Shown here one piece after another: positions 1 through 8,535 of a stretch of 49,709 nucleotides of DNA. The stretch covers positions 1 to 49,709 of the forward strand of contig JAJQGL010000006.1 in the NCBI GenBank assembly GCA_021200535.1, given 5' to 3'. Made by a program: the position numbers and the translations under genes. This DNA comes from Clostridiaceae bacterium. Lineage in GTDB: Bacteria; Bacillota; Clostridia; Lachnospirales; Lachnospiraceae. Numbering within the stretch: the first letter of the stretch is position 1; each line of letters opens with the position of its first letter. The notes under the pieces are model-generated. The model had not been told where the DNA came from. It saw nothing but the letters and a program-made list of their open reading frames with translations, and did no database searches.

Positions 1-1232
1 ATCTTAACCAGATCAATGCTGCTCTGGAACCGACAGACACCGTACAATCTCCGATCACGGAAAACTATGTCAAAAATATAGTTACCCTGCAGGAAAACCA
101 GACAGAAGCAGGCGCTGCAGATACTGCCGGGGAAAGCCAGACAAATCCGCAAAGTGCGCAGCCTGACATACTTTCGGAACAGGAGGCAGCAGAACAGACT
201 GGCGAAAAAAATTCCGGCCGCTTTGCGTTTGCCGGAAAATTTCTGCAGTCTATTTCAGAAAATGCCAAAAACACGCTGTCTGATACGTTTAACGTACTAA
301 ACGACGCACTGAAAAGCAATAGCGCTTCCGCGCAGGAAAGCTCCCTAAAAACCCCGGAAGGCACGCTCGATACCCTGCTTAACGCATATACAAAATGCGC
401 AAGAAACCAGGATTTTGTAAGCAGCTACCTAACAGAAGACGAACGCGCACAATTAGTCCGGCATCTGCAGAATATGCCGGTGAGTAACTCCCTGCTGCAA
501 AGAATTATCTCCGGAAGTGCTGCAACCAAAGATATCCTGACCGTAATCCAGAATACCATTCCTCTTACGGACAGTGAAAACATCAAAAACCTGTTTCAGT
601 CTGATGTATTTCAAAAGCTGTTTTCCAGAATGCTGCAGAGCAGCTGGACGCTTACGCCGGAGCAATTAAGTGACGGCAAGCTTTCTGATTTTTATACCAA
701 AATGCAGAACCAGCTTTCCCAACTGCGCACACTCATCCAGAATACACTCTCTGGCGCTGATTCCGAACAGCTTGGGCACGCTGCGCAGGATATGGAAAAT
801 AATTTGTCTTTTATGAAAACATTAAATGAGACATTTTCGTTTTTCCAGATGCCGCTAAAGCTGCAAAGCCAGGATGCACACGGCGACCTCTACGTATACT
901 CACAAAAGGAAAAACTTCGCCAGCACCCTGAGAAAGCCAGCGTCCTGCTTCATCTGGATATGGAAAATCTCGGAAAAACAGATATTCGGATTGAAAAAAA
1001 CAACAATGACCTGATCGCTGATTTTTCGTTAAATGACAATGAGACAGTTGAACTCTTCCGTATCAATGCAGCTATGCTTGAAAGCGCACTGCAGGAACAG
1101 GGCTATTCCTGCCGGCTGCAATTTAAGGAACGGGAACAGCCATCTCCTTCCGTTGATGATTTTATTAACAGCAAAGTCAACACACACGCTACGACAGAAA
1201 TGAAACGCTTCTCCTTTGATATCCGGGCATAG
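1..1232 (+). CDS. FliK-like flagellar hook-length control protein, C-terminal part (5' end outside window)
   Basis: The reading frame is open from base 3, so this is the last 409 or so residues of a longer protein. The first 110 visible residues are rich in Gln, Ala, Ser and Glu, with low complexity typical of a secreted linker. The middle is helical. The region at about bases 930-1130 resembles the FliK C-terminal fold: a Leu-rich strand, then ENLGKTDIRIE, then ADFSLNDNETVELFR and a helix ending LQEQGY. FliK measures hook length and switches flagellar export specificity; the C-terminal domain contacts FlhB. The next gene is a convergent PilZ protein, which fits a motility context, but no other flagellar gene is visible. 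It could instead be an uncharacterised FliK-fold protein without a role in hooks. The fold match is weak in sequence, hence moderate confidence. Confidence 0.5.
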   Translation, partial: LNQINAALEPTDTVQSPITENYVKNIVTLQENQTEAGAADTAGESQTNPQSAQPDILSEQEAAEQTGEKNSGRFAFAGKFLQSISENAKNTLSDTFNVLNDALKSNSASAQESSLKTPEGTLDTLLNAYTKCARNQDFVSSYLTEDERAQLVRHLQNMPVSNSLLQRIISGSAATKDILTVIQNTIPLTDSENIKNLFQSDVFQKLFSRMLQSSWTLTPEQLSDGKLSDFYTKMQNQLSQLRTLIQNTLSGADSEQLGHAAQDMENNLSFMKTLNETFSFFQMPLKLQSQDAHGDLYVYSQKEKLRQHPEKASVLLHLDMENLGKTDIRIEKNNNDLIADFSLNDNETVELFRINAAMLESALQEQGYSCRLQFKEREQPSPSVDDFINSKVNTHATTEMKRFSFDIRA

Positions 1233-1255
1233 CCGCTGCAAGAGCATGCCCGGAT
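1221..1255 (+). terminator. Hairpin overlapping the stop codon of the FliK-like gene
   Basis: ATCCGGGCAT (1221-1230) is perfectly complementary to ATGCCCGGAT (1246-1255), giving a 10-bp GC-rich stem with a 15-nt loop. The stop codon lies in the start of the structure. No T-run follows on either strand, so it may be a 3'-end stabiliser or a weak terminator between the convergent genes. Confidence 0.4.
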
Positions 1256-1277
1256 CTGCCCATATCTGCCTGTATAA

Positions 1278-1631
1278 TTATTCCAATGGCTCTTCGATTT
1301 CTTCAAAAATATAGTCAAATACAGATGGCATGCCGATAAACTCACAGCCATAAAAAAACTTGCCATCATCCATGGCAGACTGACGGAGAATACGCACAAC
1401 GCAGTTGAGCGCATTGTTTTTCTGTCCCCCAAATTCAAGCCTTGCATTAAAGTAATAACCAATCGGCAAAACGCTTTCTGTGGTAAAACCAATTCCGGTC
1501 TTTGATACATCCTGTACCTCAATCGGGGCATTGATGTTATCCACCTTTACATTCTCCTGTTTAAACAGGGAAGAAACCTCCAGCTGCATCACCAAAGGTA
1601 TTCTTTTTGCTTTGCGCTGTTCACTATTCAT
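1278..1631 (-). CDS. PilZ domain protein (cyclic di-GMP receptor)
   Basis: A 117-residue protein that is essentially one PilZ domain. Both c-di-GMP-binding motifs are visible: RxxxR as R6-K-A-K-R10 near the N-terminus, and DxSxxG as D41-V-S-K-T-G46. Stand-alone PilZ proteins bind the second messenger and alter the activity of a partner, often in flagella or exopolysaccharide synthesis. The start is set at the ATG at 1631 because GGGGG lies about 8 nt upstream; the longer frame beginning at 1667 has no ribosome-binding site. The gene follows gatB after 42 bp on the same strand, so it may be the last gene of that transcript, and it converges on the FliK-like gene. The partner is unknown. Confidence 0.85.
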   Translation of the reverse strand: MNSEQRKAKRIPLVMQLEVSSLFKQENVKVDNINAPIEVQDVSKTGIGFTTESVLPIGYYFNARLEFGGQKNNALNCVVRILRQSAMDDGKFFYGCEFIGMPSVFDYIFEEIEEPLE

Positions 1632-1673
1632 ACACAATTCCCCCTTTTTATCCCAAAATGACGGCATCCGGAA

Positions 1674-3104
1674 TTATTGTAATAATTCTGTCAGGATTTT
1701 ATTTACACTGCCCGGATCTGCTTTCCCCTGCATTGCTTTCATCGTCTGTCCGACTAAAAAGCCGATCGCCTTCTTTTTACCGCTTTTATAATCTGCAACT
1801 GACTGCGGATTCTGTGCGATTACCTTCTCAATAACCTCCCGGAGGGCGCCGTCATCTGAAACCGTCTTTAATCCATGCTCTTCGACATATTGCTCCGGAT
1901 CTATATCGCTTTCAAAAACTTTTTCAAACACTTCTTTTGCCACTGTGCTGTTGATGGCACCGTCATCCGTCAACTGGATCAGCTTTGCCAGATTTTCCGG
2001 CGAAAACGGAATCTGTTCCAGATCCAGGTCATGCTCCTTTAAAAGACGCATTGTCTCAACCATCAGCCAGTTCGAAACTTTTTTAGGATTGCTGCAGATC
2101 GCTGTTGTCGTCTCAAAAAAATCAGCAAGCTTTTTATTGGAAGTGATAATTCCTGCATCATATTCCGGAATATTAAATTCTTTTTTATAACGCTCCAGCT
2201 TCTCTGTGCGAAGCTCCGGCTGACGCTTCCGGATCTGCTCCAGCCACTCATCACTGATTTGCACCGGCACAAGGTCCGGTTCCGGAAAATAGCGGTAATC
2301 CTGTGCGTCTTCTTTGGAACGCATTGCATAAGAGTATTCCTTTGCATCATCCCATCTTCTAGTCTCCTGTATAACCGGTTTGCCCGCCTCTATCAAATCA
2401 ATCTGGCGCTCCCGTTCTCCCTCAATCGCTCTGCGGATTGCCTTAAACGAATTCAGGTTCTTCATTTCTGTCCGGGTGCCAAACTCACTGGAACCAGCTT
2501 CCCTGACAGACAAATTCACATCTGCGCGCATAGAGCCCTCCTGAAGCTTGCAGTCAGATGCACCCAGATACTGTATGATCAGACGAAGCTTCTCCAGATA
2601 GGCAATCACCTCGTCTGCCGAACGCATATCCGGTTCTGACACAATCTCAATCAACGGCACGCCTGAACGGTTAAAATCAACTAAAGAATTTTCTCCCCAT
2701 TCATCATGGACAAGCTTTCCGGCATCTTCTTCCATATGAATTTCATGGATTCCGACTGCCTTAACGCCTTCCTCTGTCTCAATTTCAATTTTTCCATCCC
2801 GGCAAATCGGAAGATACAGCTGGGAAATCTGGTAATTCTGCGGATTGTCCGGATAAAAATAATTTTTTCGGTCAAATTTACAGTTCTGTGTAATGCTGCA
2901 ATTTGTCGCAAGACCTACCGCAATGGCATATTCAACTACCTGTTTATTTAATACCGGAAGAGAGCCCGGCATCCCGGTACACACCGGACAGGTATGGGAA
3001 TTAGGCGCTCCGCCAAACTCAGTAGAGCAGGAGCAGAAGATTTTTGTTTTTGTTGCCAGCTCAACATGTACTTCAAGTCCAATGACCGTTTCAAACTGTT
3101 TCAT
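1674..3104 (-). CDS. gatB: Aspartyl/glutamyl-tRNA(Asn/Gln) amidotransferase subunit B
   Basis: 476 residues, the normal length for GatB. It opens with FETVIGLEVHVEL, the family signature, and has Cys-rich positions around residues 32-49 (FCSCST, CPVCTG) that bind zinc in known GatB structures. The C-terminal tail domain ends KAIGFLVGQTMKAM. GatB holds the kinase site that activates misacylated Glu-tRNA(Gln) or Asp-tRNA(Asn), and it receives ammonia from GatA. The start at 3104 has GGAGG 6 nt upstream. Only two bases separate it from the gatA stop, so its ribosome-binding site lies inside gatA and translation is probably coupled. Confidence 0.97.
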   Translation of the reverse strand: MKQFETVIGLEVHVELATKTKIFCSCSTEFGGAPNSHTCPVCTGMPGSLPVLNKQVVEYAIAVGLATNCSITQNCKFDRKNYFYPDNPQNYQISQLYLPICRDGKIEIETEEGVKAVGIHEIHMEEDAGKLVHDEWGENSLVDFNRSGVPLIEIVSEPDMRSADEVIAYLEKLRLIIQYLGASDCKLQEGSMRADVNLSVREAGSSEFGTRTEMKNLNSFKAIRRAIEGERERQIDLIEAGKPVIQETRRWDDAKEYSYAMRSKEDAQDYRYFPEPDLVPVQISDEWLEQIRKRQPELRTEKLERYKKEFNIPEYDAGIITSNKKLADFFETTTAICSNPKKVSNWLMVETMRLLKEHDLDLEQIPFSPENLAKLIQLTDDGAINSTVAKEVFEKVFESDIDPEQYVEEHGLKTVSDDGALREVIEKVIAQNPQSVADYKSGKKKAIGFLVGQTMKAMQGKADPGSVNKILTELLQ

Positions 3105-3106
3105 AG

Positions 3107-4573
3107 CTACCTCCATTCTGCAATCGGGCAATGCCTGTAACCTCTCGTCTGTTCATACGCATATGCTGCCCGAATCAGCTTCTTCTCTTCAAAACAATCT
3201 CCGATTAGCTGCATCCCGATCGGCAGACCGTTGGAATCTGTTCCACATGGCACAGAGATTCCCGGCAGCCCTGCCAGATTAACTGAAATTGTATAGATAT
3301 CACCCAGATACATTTTGATCGGATCACTGAGGCTTTCTCCAATGCGGGGCGCGCTCGTCGGCGCCGCTGGTCCCAATATCAGGTCATATTTTTCAAACGC
3401 TTTGTCAAACGCCTGCTTAATCAAGGCTTTCGTGCGCAGTGCTTTCAGATAATAAGCATCATAATAGCCGGAGCTCAAGACAAAAGACCCCAGCATAATC
3501 CGCCGTTTTACCTCTGCGCCAAAACCTTCTGAACGTGTCTTTTTATACATATTGTGAAGTCCCTGATAATCCTGCGTGCGGTAACCATACTTGACACCGT
3601 CAAAACGGGCAAGGTTTGAGCTTGCTTCCGCACAGGCAATGACATAATAGGCTGGAATCGCATACTCCACCAGGCTCAGATCAAACTCTTCCACGATGGC
3701 GCCTTTGTTTTCCAACTCTTTTGCCGCTGACAAAACAGCTTCCTTTACCTCCGAATCCAGGCCTTCCCCAAAATAATCTCTTGGAATGCCAATCTTCATC
3801 CCCTTTACGTCATCCACCAAAGCGGCGGTAAAATCATATGCATCCCTTTTGACAGAAGTAGAATCTTTACTGTCATAAGAAGCAATCGCCTCCAAAACCG
3901 CCGCACAGTCTGTCACATCCTTTGCAATCGGACCGATCTGATCCAGAGAAGAACCATATGCAATCAACCCGTACCGCGATACGGTGCCATATGTCGGTTT
4001 GATTCCCGTCACACCGCAAAAAGAACTTGGCTGGCGAATGGAGCCGCCGGTATCAGAACCAAGCGCGTAAAAGCACTCTTCCGCTGCCACTGCAGCACAG
4101 GAACCACCGGAAGAACCACCCGGAACATGTTCTGTATTCCATGGATTTTTCGTCACGCCATACGCCGACGTCTCCGTTGTGCTTCCCATGGCAAATTCAT
4201 CCATATTGGTTTTTCCAAGAATAACTGCCCCGGCACGCTCCAGGTTTAAAACAGCCTCTGCCGTATATTCCGGGACAAAATTGCCCAGTATTTTCGAACT
4301 GCAGGTTGTGAGCATCCCTTTTGTACACATATTGTCCTTGATCGCAACAGGAACACCTGCCAATGGACCCGTATAGGTTCCATCTTCGATTCCTTTCTGC
4401 ACCTGTTCTGCTCTGTCCAGTGCCTTTTTCTCATCTACCGTCACAAAGCTGTGAACCTGCTGCTCACGCATACGGATCGCATCCAGCGCAGCATTTGCCG
4501 CCTCCACAGCAGTAATCTCTTTTGCCTTTATCTTCTTGCCTAATTCAACAGCGGTAAAATTCATCAAAGACAT
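3107..4573 (-). CDS. gatA: Aspartyl/glutamyl-tRNA(Asn/Gln) amidotransferase subunit A
   Basis: 488 residues, full length for this amidase-signature enzyme. The Ser-cisSer-Lys triad is visible: K79 in VAIKDN, S154 in the PGGSSGGS loop and S178 in GSDTGGSIRQ. GatA hydrolyses glutamine and channels ammonia to GatB. The start at 4573 is preceded by AGGAGG 7 nt upstream; a longer in-frame extension to 4621 has no such site. It sits 72 bp after gatC and directly before gatB. Confidence 0.97.
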   Translation of the reverse strand: MSLMNFTAVELGKKIKAKEITAVEAANAALDAIRMREQQVHSFVTVDEKKALDRAEQVQKGIEDGTYTGPLAGVPVAIKDNMCTKGMLTTCSSKILGNFVPEYTAEAVLNLERAGAVILGKTNMDEFAMGSTTETSAYGVTKNPWNTEHVPGGSSGGSCAAVAAEECFYALGSDTGGSIRQPSSFCGVTGIKPTYGTVSRYGLIAYGSSLDQIGPIAKDVTDCAAVLEAIASYDSKDSTSVKRDAYDFTAALVDDVKGMKIGIPRDYFGEGLDSEVKEAVLSAAKELENKGAIVEEFDLSLVEYAIPAYYVIACAEASSNLARFDGVKYGYRTQDYQGLHNMYKKTRSEGFGAEVKRRIMLGSFVLSSGYYDAYYLKALRTKALIKQAFDKAFEKYDLILGPAAPTSAPRIGESLSDPIKMYLGDIYTISVNLAGLPGISVPCGTDSNGLPIGMQLIGDCFEEKKLIRAAYAYEQTRGYRHCPIAEWR

Positions 4574-4645
4574 AAACTTTCCTCCTAATTTCTTTTCCTG
4601 ACCCAGTACATCGAATATCAAGTAATTGGCAGTTTGACTGCGCTG

Positions 4646-4936
4646 TCAGATCGTTTTTGGTACAACAAAGCTGTCCTCTTTCCGCTCCGGTGCATTGGCA
4701 AGCGTCTGTTCCCTGCCATCCTCACAGGACGGTACATCCTCCCGAAATACATTGTGAACCGGAAAAACATGGGACATCGGCTCTACTCCTGACGTATCAA
4801 GTTCATTGAGTTTGTCAATATAGTCTAACATTTCCCCCATATCCTTTTTTGCCTGTTCTTTTTCTTCCCGGCTAAGCTCCAGCTTTGCCAAAATACCTAC
4901 ATAGTCGATCGTTTCATCTGATATATGATTTGCCAT
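4646..4936 (-). CDS. gatC: Aspartyl/glutamyl-tRNA(Asn/Gln) amidotransferase subunit C
   Basis: 96 residues, typical of GatC. The sequence starts ANHISDETIDYVGILAKLEL and contains the conserved MLDYIDKLNELDTSGVEPMSH-type region that wraps around the GatA-GatB interface. GatC has no catalytic role; it stabilises the complex. The ATG at 4936 has GGAGG 8 nt upstream. The frame is open to 5143, but that extension overlaps the DUF1002 gene and looks non-coding. The gene follows the DUF1002 gene after 22 bp. Confidence 0.95.
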   Translation of the reverse strand: MANHISDETIDYVGILAKLELSREEKEQAKKDMGEMLDYIDKLNELDTSGVEPMSHVFPVHNVFREDVPSCEDGREQTLANAPERKEDSFVVPKTI

Positions 4937-4958
4937 TGCGCTTGCCTCCATTCCATGC

Positions 4959-5891
4959 CTATCCAAACAATCCGGTAAAGAAATCTGCGATTGCCTCAAA
5001 AATGCCGGCAAAAAAATCTCCAACCTTCTCAAGCAGCCCGCTGGTATCCACCTCGCTGAAATCAATACCCGCCTCACTGAGCTTATCGTATATTTCCTTT
5101 GCCTGTTCTGTGATTGCATCAACGTCAATATCTTCTTGAGCAACCTTTTCCATCATATCGACAATACTGTCCACATCCTCTTCAGACAGGCTGATTCCCA
5201 ATGCATTTGCAGAAGCATCAACCGCATCGCGGATATCCGAGCTTGAAGTCAGTCCATCCGAAAAAACCTTCTGCTTCACTGCGGCAATCAACTCCGCCGC
5301 CTGCTCCTGATCACCAATGCTGTCTCCCAAATCCGCTGTTGTCACCAGCTCATCTGTTGCCGTATCCATTGTGCTCTCTGAAATTTCTTCCCCCGTCATG
5401 GATTCGTATGCTTTCATTGCGCCGACCAGTGCAGAAGTGCCTGAAATATTAAACGGCCCTGCCACAGTCACCTGTGCATCCGTCAGCCCTGCCGTCACCA
5501 GCGCATTGCAATACATGCCGGATGTACAATAATTAATATTGTGCGTTGTCACACCTACGCCGCTGTCCTCTTCTGTCTTGACTACCATAACAGAGGACAG
5601 CGCCCTTGTTCCAATCACAGAAGAGGAAATATAATCTCCGAGATACTCATGCTCCTGCTCATTGGTAATTTCAATGACTTTGTAGTCTGAAAGATCATCC
5701 TCGGTAATGCCAAATGCCTCCAATACCATTTCCTTTTCCGCAGCTGTCAGGTCTTCACCAAAAGCAATGTAGCGGTCATAGCTTGTATCTTCTGACTCCA
5801 CAACCGCATCTGCGGATGCCTGCACCGGATACAGCAGCATAGAAGCAGAAAGCAGGCAGGCTGCTGCCAGTGTATTCCAACGTTTTTTCAT
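4959..5891 (-). CDS. Secreted DUF1002 protein (YpuA-like)
   Basis: 310 residues with a clear signal peptide: KKR, a hydrophobic stretch to about residue 22, then an ASA cleavage site near residue 27. The mature part matches DUF1002 by eye: YIAFGEDLTAAEK near the start, the VTTHNINYCTSGMY block around residue 115, and the AGPFNISGTSALVGAMKAYE block around residue 145. The last 60 residues are a helical region ending in a Phe-rich amphipathic tail. Bacillus subtilis YpuA is the best-known relative and its function is not established. Here it lies between dapL (22 bp upstream) and gatC (22 bp downstream), so it is probably co-transcribed with them. The ATG at 5891 has GAGGTG upstream. Confidence 0.85.
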   Translation of the reverse strand: MKKRWNTLAAACLLSASMLLYPVQASADAVVESEDTSYDRYIAFGEDLTAAEKEMVLEAFGITEDDLSDYKVIEITNEQEHEYLGDYISSSVIGTRALSSVMVVKTEEDSGVGVTTHNINYCTSGMYCNALVTAGLTDAQVTVAGPFNISGTSALVGAMKAYESMTGEEISESTMDTATDELVTTADLGDSIGDQEQAAELIAAVKQKVFSDGLTSSSDIRDAVDASANALGISLSEEDVDSIVDMMEKVAQEDIDVDAITEQAKEIYDKLSEAGIDFSEVDTSGLLEKVGDFFAGIFEAIADFFTGLFG

Positions 5892-5913
5892 ATTTCACCT
5901 CATGTCTTGCAAT

Positions 5914-7146
5914 TTATTTATTTACTTTTCCCGACTGAATGCGTTCCATTGCCCGGATGGTATTTTCCTGGCTGCCAAACGCCGTCAGCCGGAAATATCC
6001 CTCTCCGCTCGGTCCAAATCCACTGCCCGGTGTTCCCACCACATGCAGCTCTTCTAACAGATAATCAAAGAAATCCCATGACTTCATATTGTCTGGCGTT
6101 TTTAACCAGATATACGGCGCATCCACTCCGCCAAACACTTCATATCCTGCCGCAAGCAGACCCTCACGGATTAGCTTTGCATTGTTCATATAGTATGCAA
6201 TCTGCTCTCCTGTCTGCTTCTTTCCTTCATCGGAATATACCGCAGCCCCTGCCGCCTGAATGATATATGGCGCACCGTTAAACTTTGTCCCATGGCGGCG
6301 CGCCCACAGAGAATGCAAAGAGACATCCCCGCACTTAAGCGCTTTCGGAACCACTGTAAAGCCAAGCCTTGTCCCGGTAAAGCCGGCATTTTTTGAAAAA
6401 CTGCGAATCTCGATTGCACAGCCCTCTGCACCGCTGCACTCATAGATAGAATGCGGCACGTCAGCAGAAGAAATATAAGCCTCATACGCCGCATCATAAA
6501 TGATAACAGCGCCAACTTTTAACGCATAGTCAACCCATACCTGAAGCTGATCTTTTGTAATCGTCGTTCCGGTCGGATTGTTCGGAAAACAAAGATAAAT
6601 CAAATCCGGTGTCTCCTTTGGAAGCTCCGGGCAAAAATTATTTTCCTTTGTGCACGGCATATAGATGACATCCGACCACATCTCTGTCTCTGTATTGTAT
6701 ACACCTGTACGCCCTGACATTGCATTGGTATCAATGTAAACCGGATAGACCGGATCACAGACTGCAATTTTATTATCCTGCGCAAAAATATCGCCAATAT
6801 TTCCCGAATCGCTCTTTGCGCCGTCACTGACAAAGATCTCATCTGCACAAATTGCACATCCTCTTGCCTTATAGTCATTGTCAGCAATCGCCGTTCTCAG
6901 AAATTCATATCCCAGATCCGGTGCATATCCCTTAAAGGTGCTTTGATCTGCCATCTCGTCTACTGCGCTGTGCAGCCTCGAAACAACTGCCGGCGCTAAC
7001 GGCAGCGTCACATCACCAATCCCAAGACGGATAATCTGATCCGCTTTGTCCGGATGTGCTTCTGAAAAAGAGGCTACCTTTTTTGCGATGGTTGAAAAAA
7101 GATAACTTCCCGGTAATTTCAAATAATTGTCATTGATCTTAAACAT
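5914..7146 (-). CDS. dapL: LL-diaminopimelate aminotransferase
   Basis: 410 residues, the usual length for DapL. This PLP-dependent class I/II aminotransferase converts tetrahydrodipicolinate directly to LL-diaminopimelate for lysine and peptidoglycan synthesis, bypassing the acylated intermediates. Visible features are the N-terminal NDNYLKLPGSYLF segment, the FVSDGAKSD loop, the CFPNNPTGT motif and the PLP lysine in SFSKNAGFTGTRLGF. The ATG at 7146 is preceded by AGGAAAGGTGG. It is the first gene of a same-strand run (dapL, DUF1002, gatC, gatA, gatB, PilZ). A TTGACA sequence lies about 60 bp upstream. Confidence 0.95.
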   Translation of the reverse strand: MFKINDNYLKLPGSYLFSTIAKKVASFSEAHPDKADQIIRLGIGDVTLPLAPAVVSRLHSAVDEMADQSTFKGYAPDLGYEFLRTAIADNDYKARGCAICADEIFVSDGAKSDSGNIGDIFAQDNKIAVCDPVYPVYIDTNAMSGRTGVYNTETEMWSDVIYMPCTKENNFCPELPKETPDLIYLCFPNNPTGTTITKDQLQVWVDYALKVGAVIIYDAAYEAYISSADVPHSIYECSGAEGCAIEIRSFSKNAGFTGTRLGFTVVPKALKCGDVSLHSLWARRHGTKFNGAPYIIQAAGAAVYSDEGKKQTGEQIAYYMNNAKLIREGLLAAGYEVFGGVDAPYIWLKTPDNMKSWDFFDYLLEELHVVGTPGSGFGPSGEGYFRLTAFGSQENTIRAMERIQSGKVNK

Positions 7147-7179
7147 CTGTGATCCACCTTTCCTAATATATATTCTAAA

Positions 7180-7208
7180 TCATCTGCATGCTGCAAAAGA
7201 AATGTCAA
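7180..7208 (-). promoter_or_regulatory. Possible dapL promoter
   Basis: On the minus strand, a consensus TTGACA (7203-7208) is followed at 18-bp spacing by GATGAT, a 4/6 match to the -10 consensus. It is the only good -35 in the gap between the sulfotransferase gene and dapL. The weak -10 keeps confidence low. Confidence 0.35.
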
Positions 7209-7280
7209 ACGCACATTTTTTGCCAATATTTATTTTACACGAAAGCATATTGTTATGCAAGACTTTCCGCTTCGCCCCGT

Positions 7281-8510
7281 CTAACCAAAATCCTTCCAGT
7301 ATTCCCCAAGCTTTCTGCCGCAAAGATGCTCTAGCGCGCGCACACTGTCTGCAAAAAATTCCCTTAGTTCTGCACGGCTTTCCTGAGACATTTTCTCACT
7401 GTTGTCAACGTATGTATATTTGTGCCAGAATTTTGCGCGTCTGCGATAGCGCTCCATCTCCTTTTCAGATGAGGCTTTCAGGCTGAGCTTCTTTTGATAG
7501 AGCCTGCAGTTAATGGCTGCCCCCAGCAGATTTTTGGATACTTTTTTTCCCTCGTTGGACTTTGGCAGTGCAGGATACTTCTTTTTCTTTACCCCAATAA
7601 AATCCTGAATCTGATTCATCACCCGCTCCGGCTCTGCAATCAGCTCTTCAAAGATTACCAGCAGCACATTTTCCCTGCCAAAACAATCTATGTACTCCTG
7701 TACATATTTTTCATAGTGATAGCGGTCTACCGGCCCCTCGTTTTTATAATCTTGAAAATAGGCGTCAAACATATCCGCGTGAAACCGATTGTGTCTGCGA
7801 AAATACATTACCTGCTTTTTTTCTTTTGGATTTTTCATCAGCATCTTAAAATTGGAATACACAGCATCAATCGGGTTTCGCATCATCAGTATAACCTTTA
7901 AATCCGGGCCAAAGCATTCACGGGCATCCCTTGCTTTCTTGTGATAGGACGGCTCAATATCCCCAAGTACCAGTCCCTGTCCCGGCTCACCATAATATTT
8001 TTTTACAAAACGCTCCGGCGCATCATCATAGCGCTTTCGCCAGTGAAGATAATAGGATTCCTTATTTTGGGCCAGTTGAATCTGTGTATGCTTTTTTAAT
8101 GCAGTCTGCAGGGAAGTTGTCCCGCATTTTGAAAAGCCGGCACACAGAAAATCCAGATGCATATTTTCTGCCGCCGAAAGGCTGCAGTATAAAGTATAAT
8201 CGATCTGCAAAATTTCAGAAAACCCCGTCCGTTCTGCCTCTGCACAAAGCTGTTTCAGATTCTGCCCATAACCGCAGACAAGAAGCGGACAGCTGTCTTT
8301 CGACGTTTTGTATAACGCTTTCAGAGTCTTTGTTTTTTGTCCAAACATGCTTTCGCCGCCATCCGAAACCGGTGCAATCCCCAAAACCAGAATCTGATTC
8401 TTCCGAAGCCAGCGCACGATTGTCCGGATTGGAACCCCATCTCCATACACAAGGACTCCCTCTCTGTTGCTGACTGCCTGCAGCAGCTGCTTTTCTGTCG
8501 ATATCTGCAT
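7281..8510 (-). CDS. Sulfotransferase with N-terminal Rossmann-like domain (copy 2)
   Basis: 409 residues. Residues 1 to about 110 look like a small Rossmann-type domain (VLVYGDGVPIRTIVRWL, then strand-helix repeats). From about 115 onward it is a PAPS-dependent sulfotransferase: the 5'-phosphosulfate loop GFSKCGTTSL at 125-134, and the 3'-phosphate motif RNPIDAVYSNFK near 211. The C-terminal part is rich in basic and aromatic residues. The family moves sulfate from PAPS to a hydroxyl or amino group; the two-loop arrangement resembles carbohydrate sulfotransferases. No transmembrane segment is evident. It is a close paralogue of the preceding gene (33 identical residues over the 44 starting at AENMHLD) and starts 25 bp after it. 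The ATG at 8510 has GAGGTGG upstream. The acceptor is unknown. Confidence 0.8.
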   Translation of the reverse strand: MQISTEKQLLQAVSNREGVLVYGDGVPIRTIVRWLRKNQILVLGIAPVSDGGESMFGQKTKTLKALYKTSKDSCPLLVCGYGQNLKQLCAEAERTGFSEILQIDYTLYCSLSAAENMHLDFLCAGFSKCGTTSLQTALKKHTQIQLAQNKESYYLHWRKRYDDAPERFVKKYYGEPGQGLVLGDIEPSYHKKARDARECFGPDLKVILMMRNPIDAVYSNFKMLMKNPKEKKQVMYFRRHNRFHADMFDAYFQDYKNEGPVDRYHYEKYVQEYIDCFGRENVLLVIFEELIAEPERVMNQIQDFIGVKKKKYPALPKSNEGKKVSKNLLGAAINCRLYQKKLSLKASSEKEMERYRRRAKFWHKYTYVDNSEKMSQESRAELREFFADSVRALEHLCGRKLGEYWKDFG

Positions 8511-8535
8511 CCGTCACCACCTCATTCCATGCAGT

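Noticed and set aside
1671-1690. AT-only palindrome GAATTATTGTAATAATTC at the gatB stop
   Set aside because: Short, AT-rich, with a 2-nt centre and partly coding; chance is a sufficient explanation.
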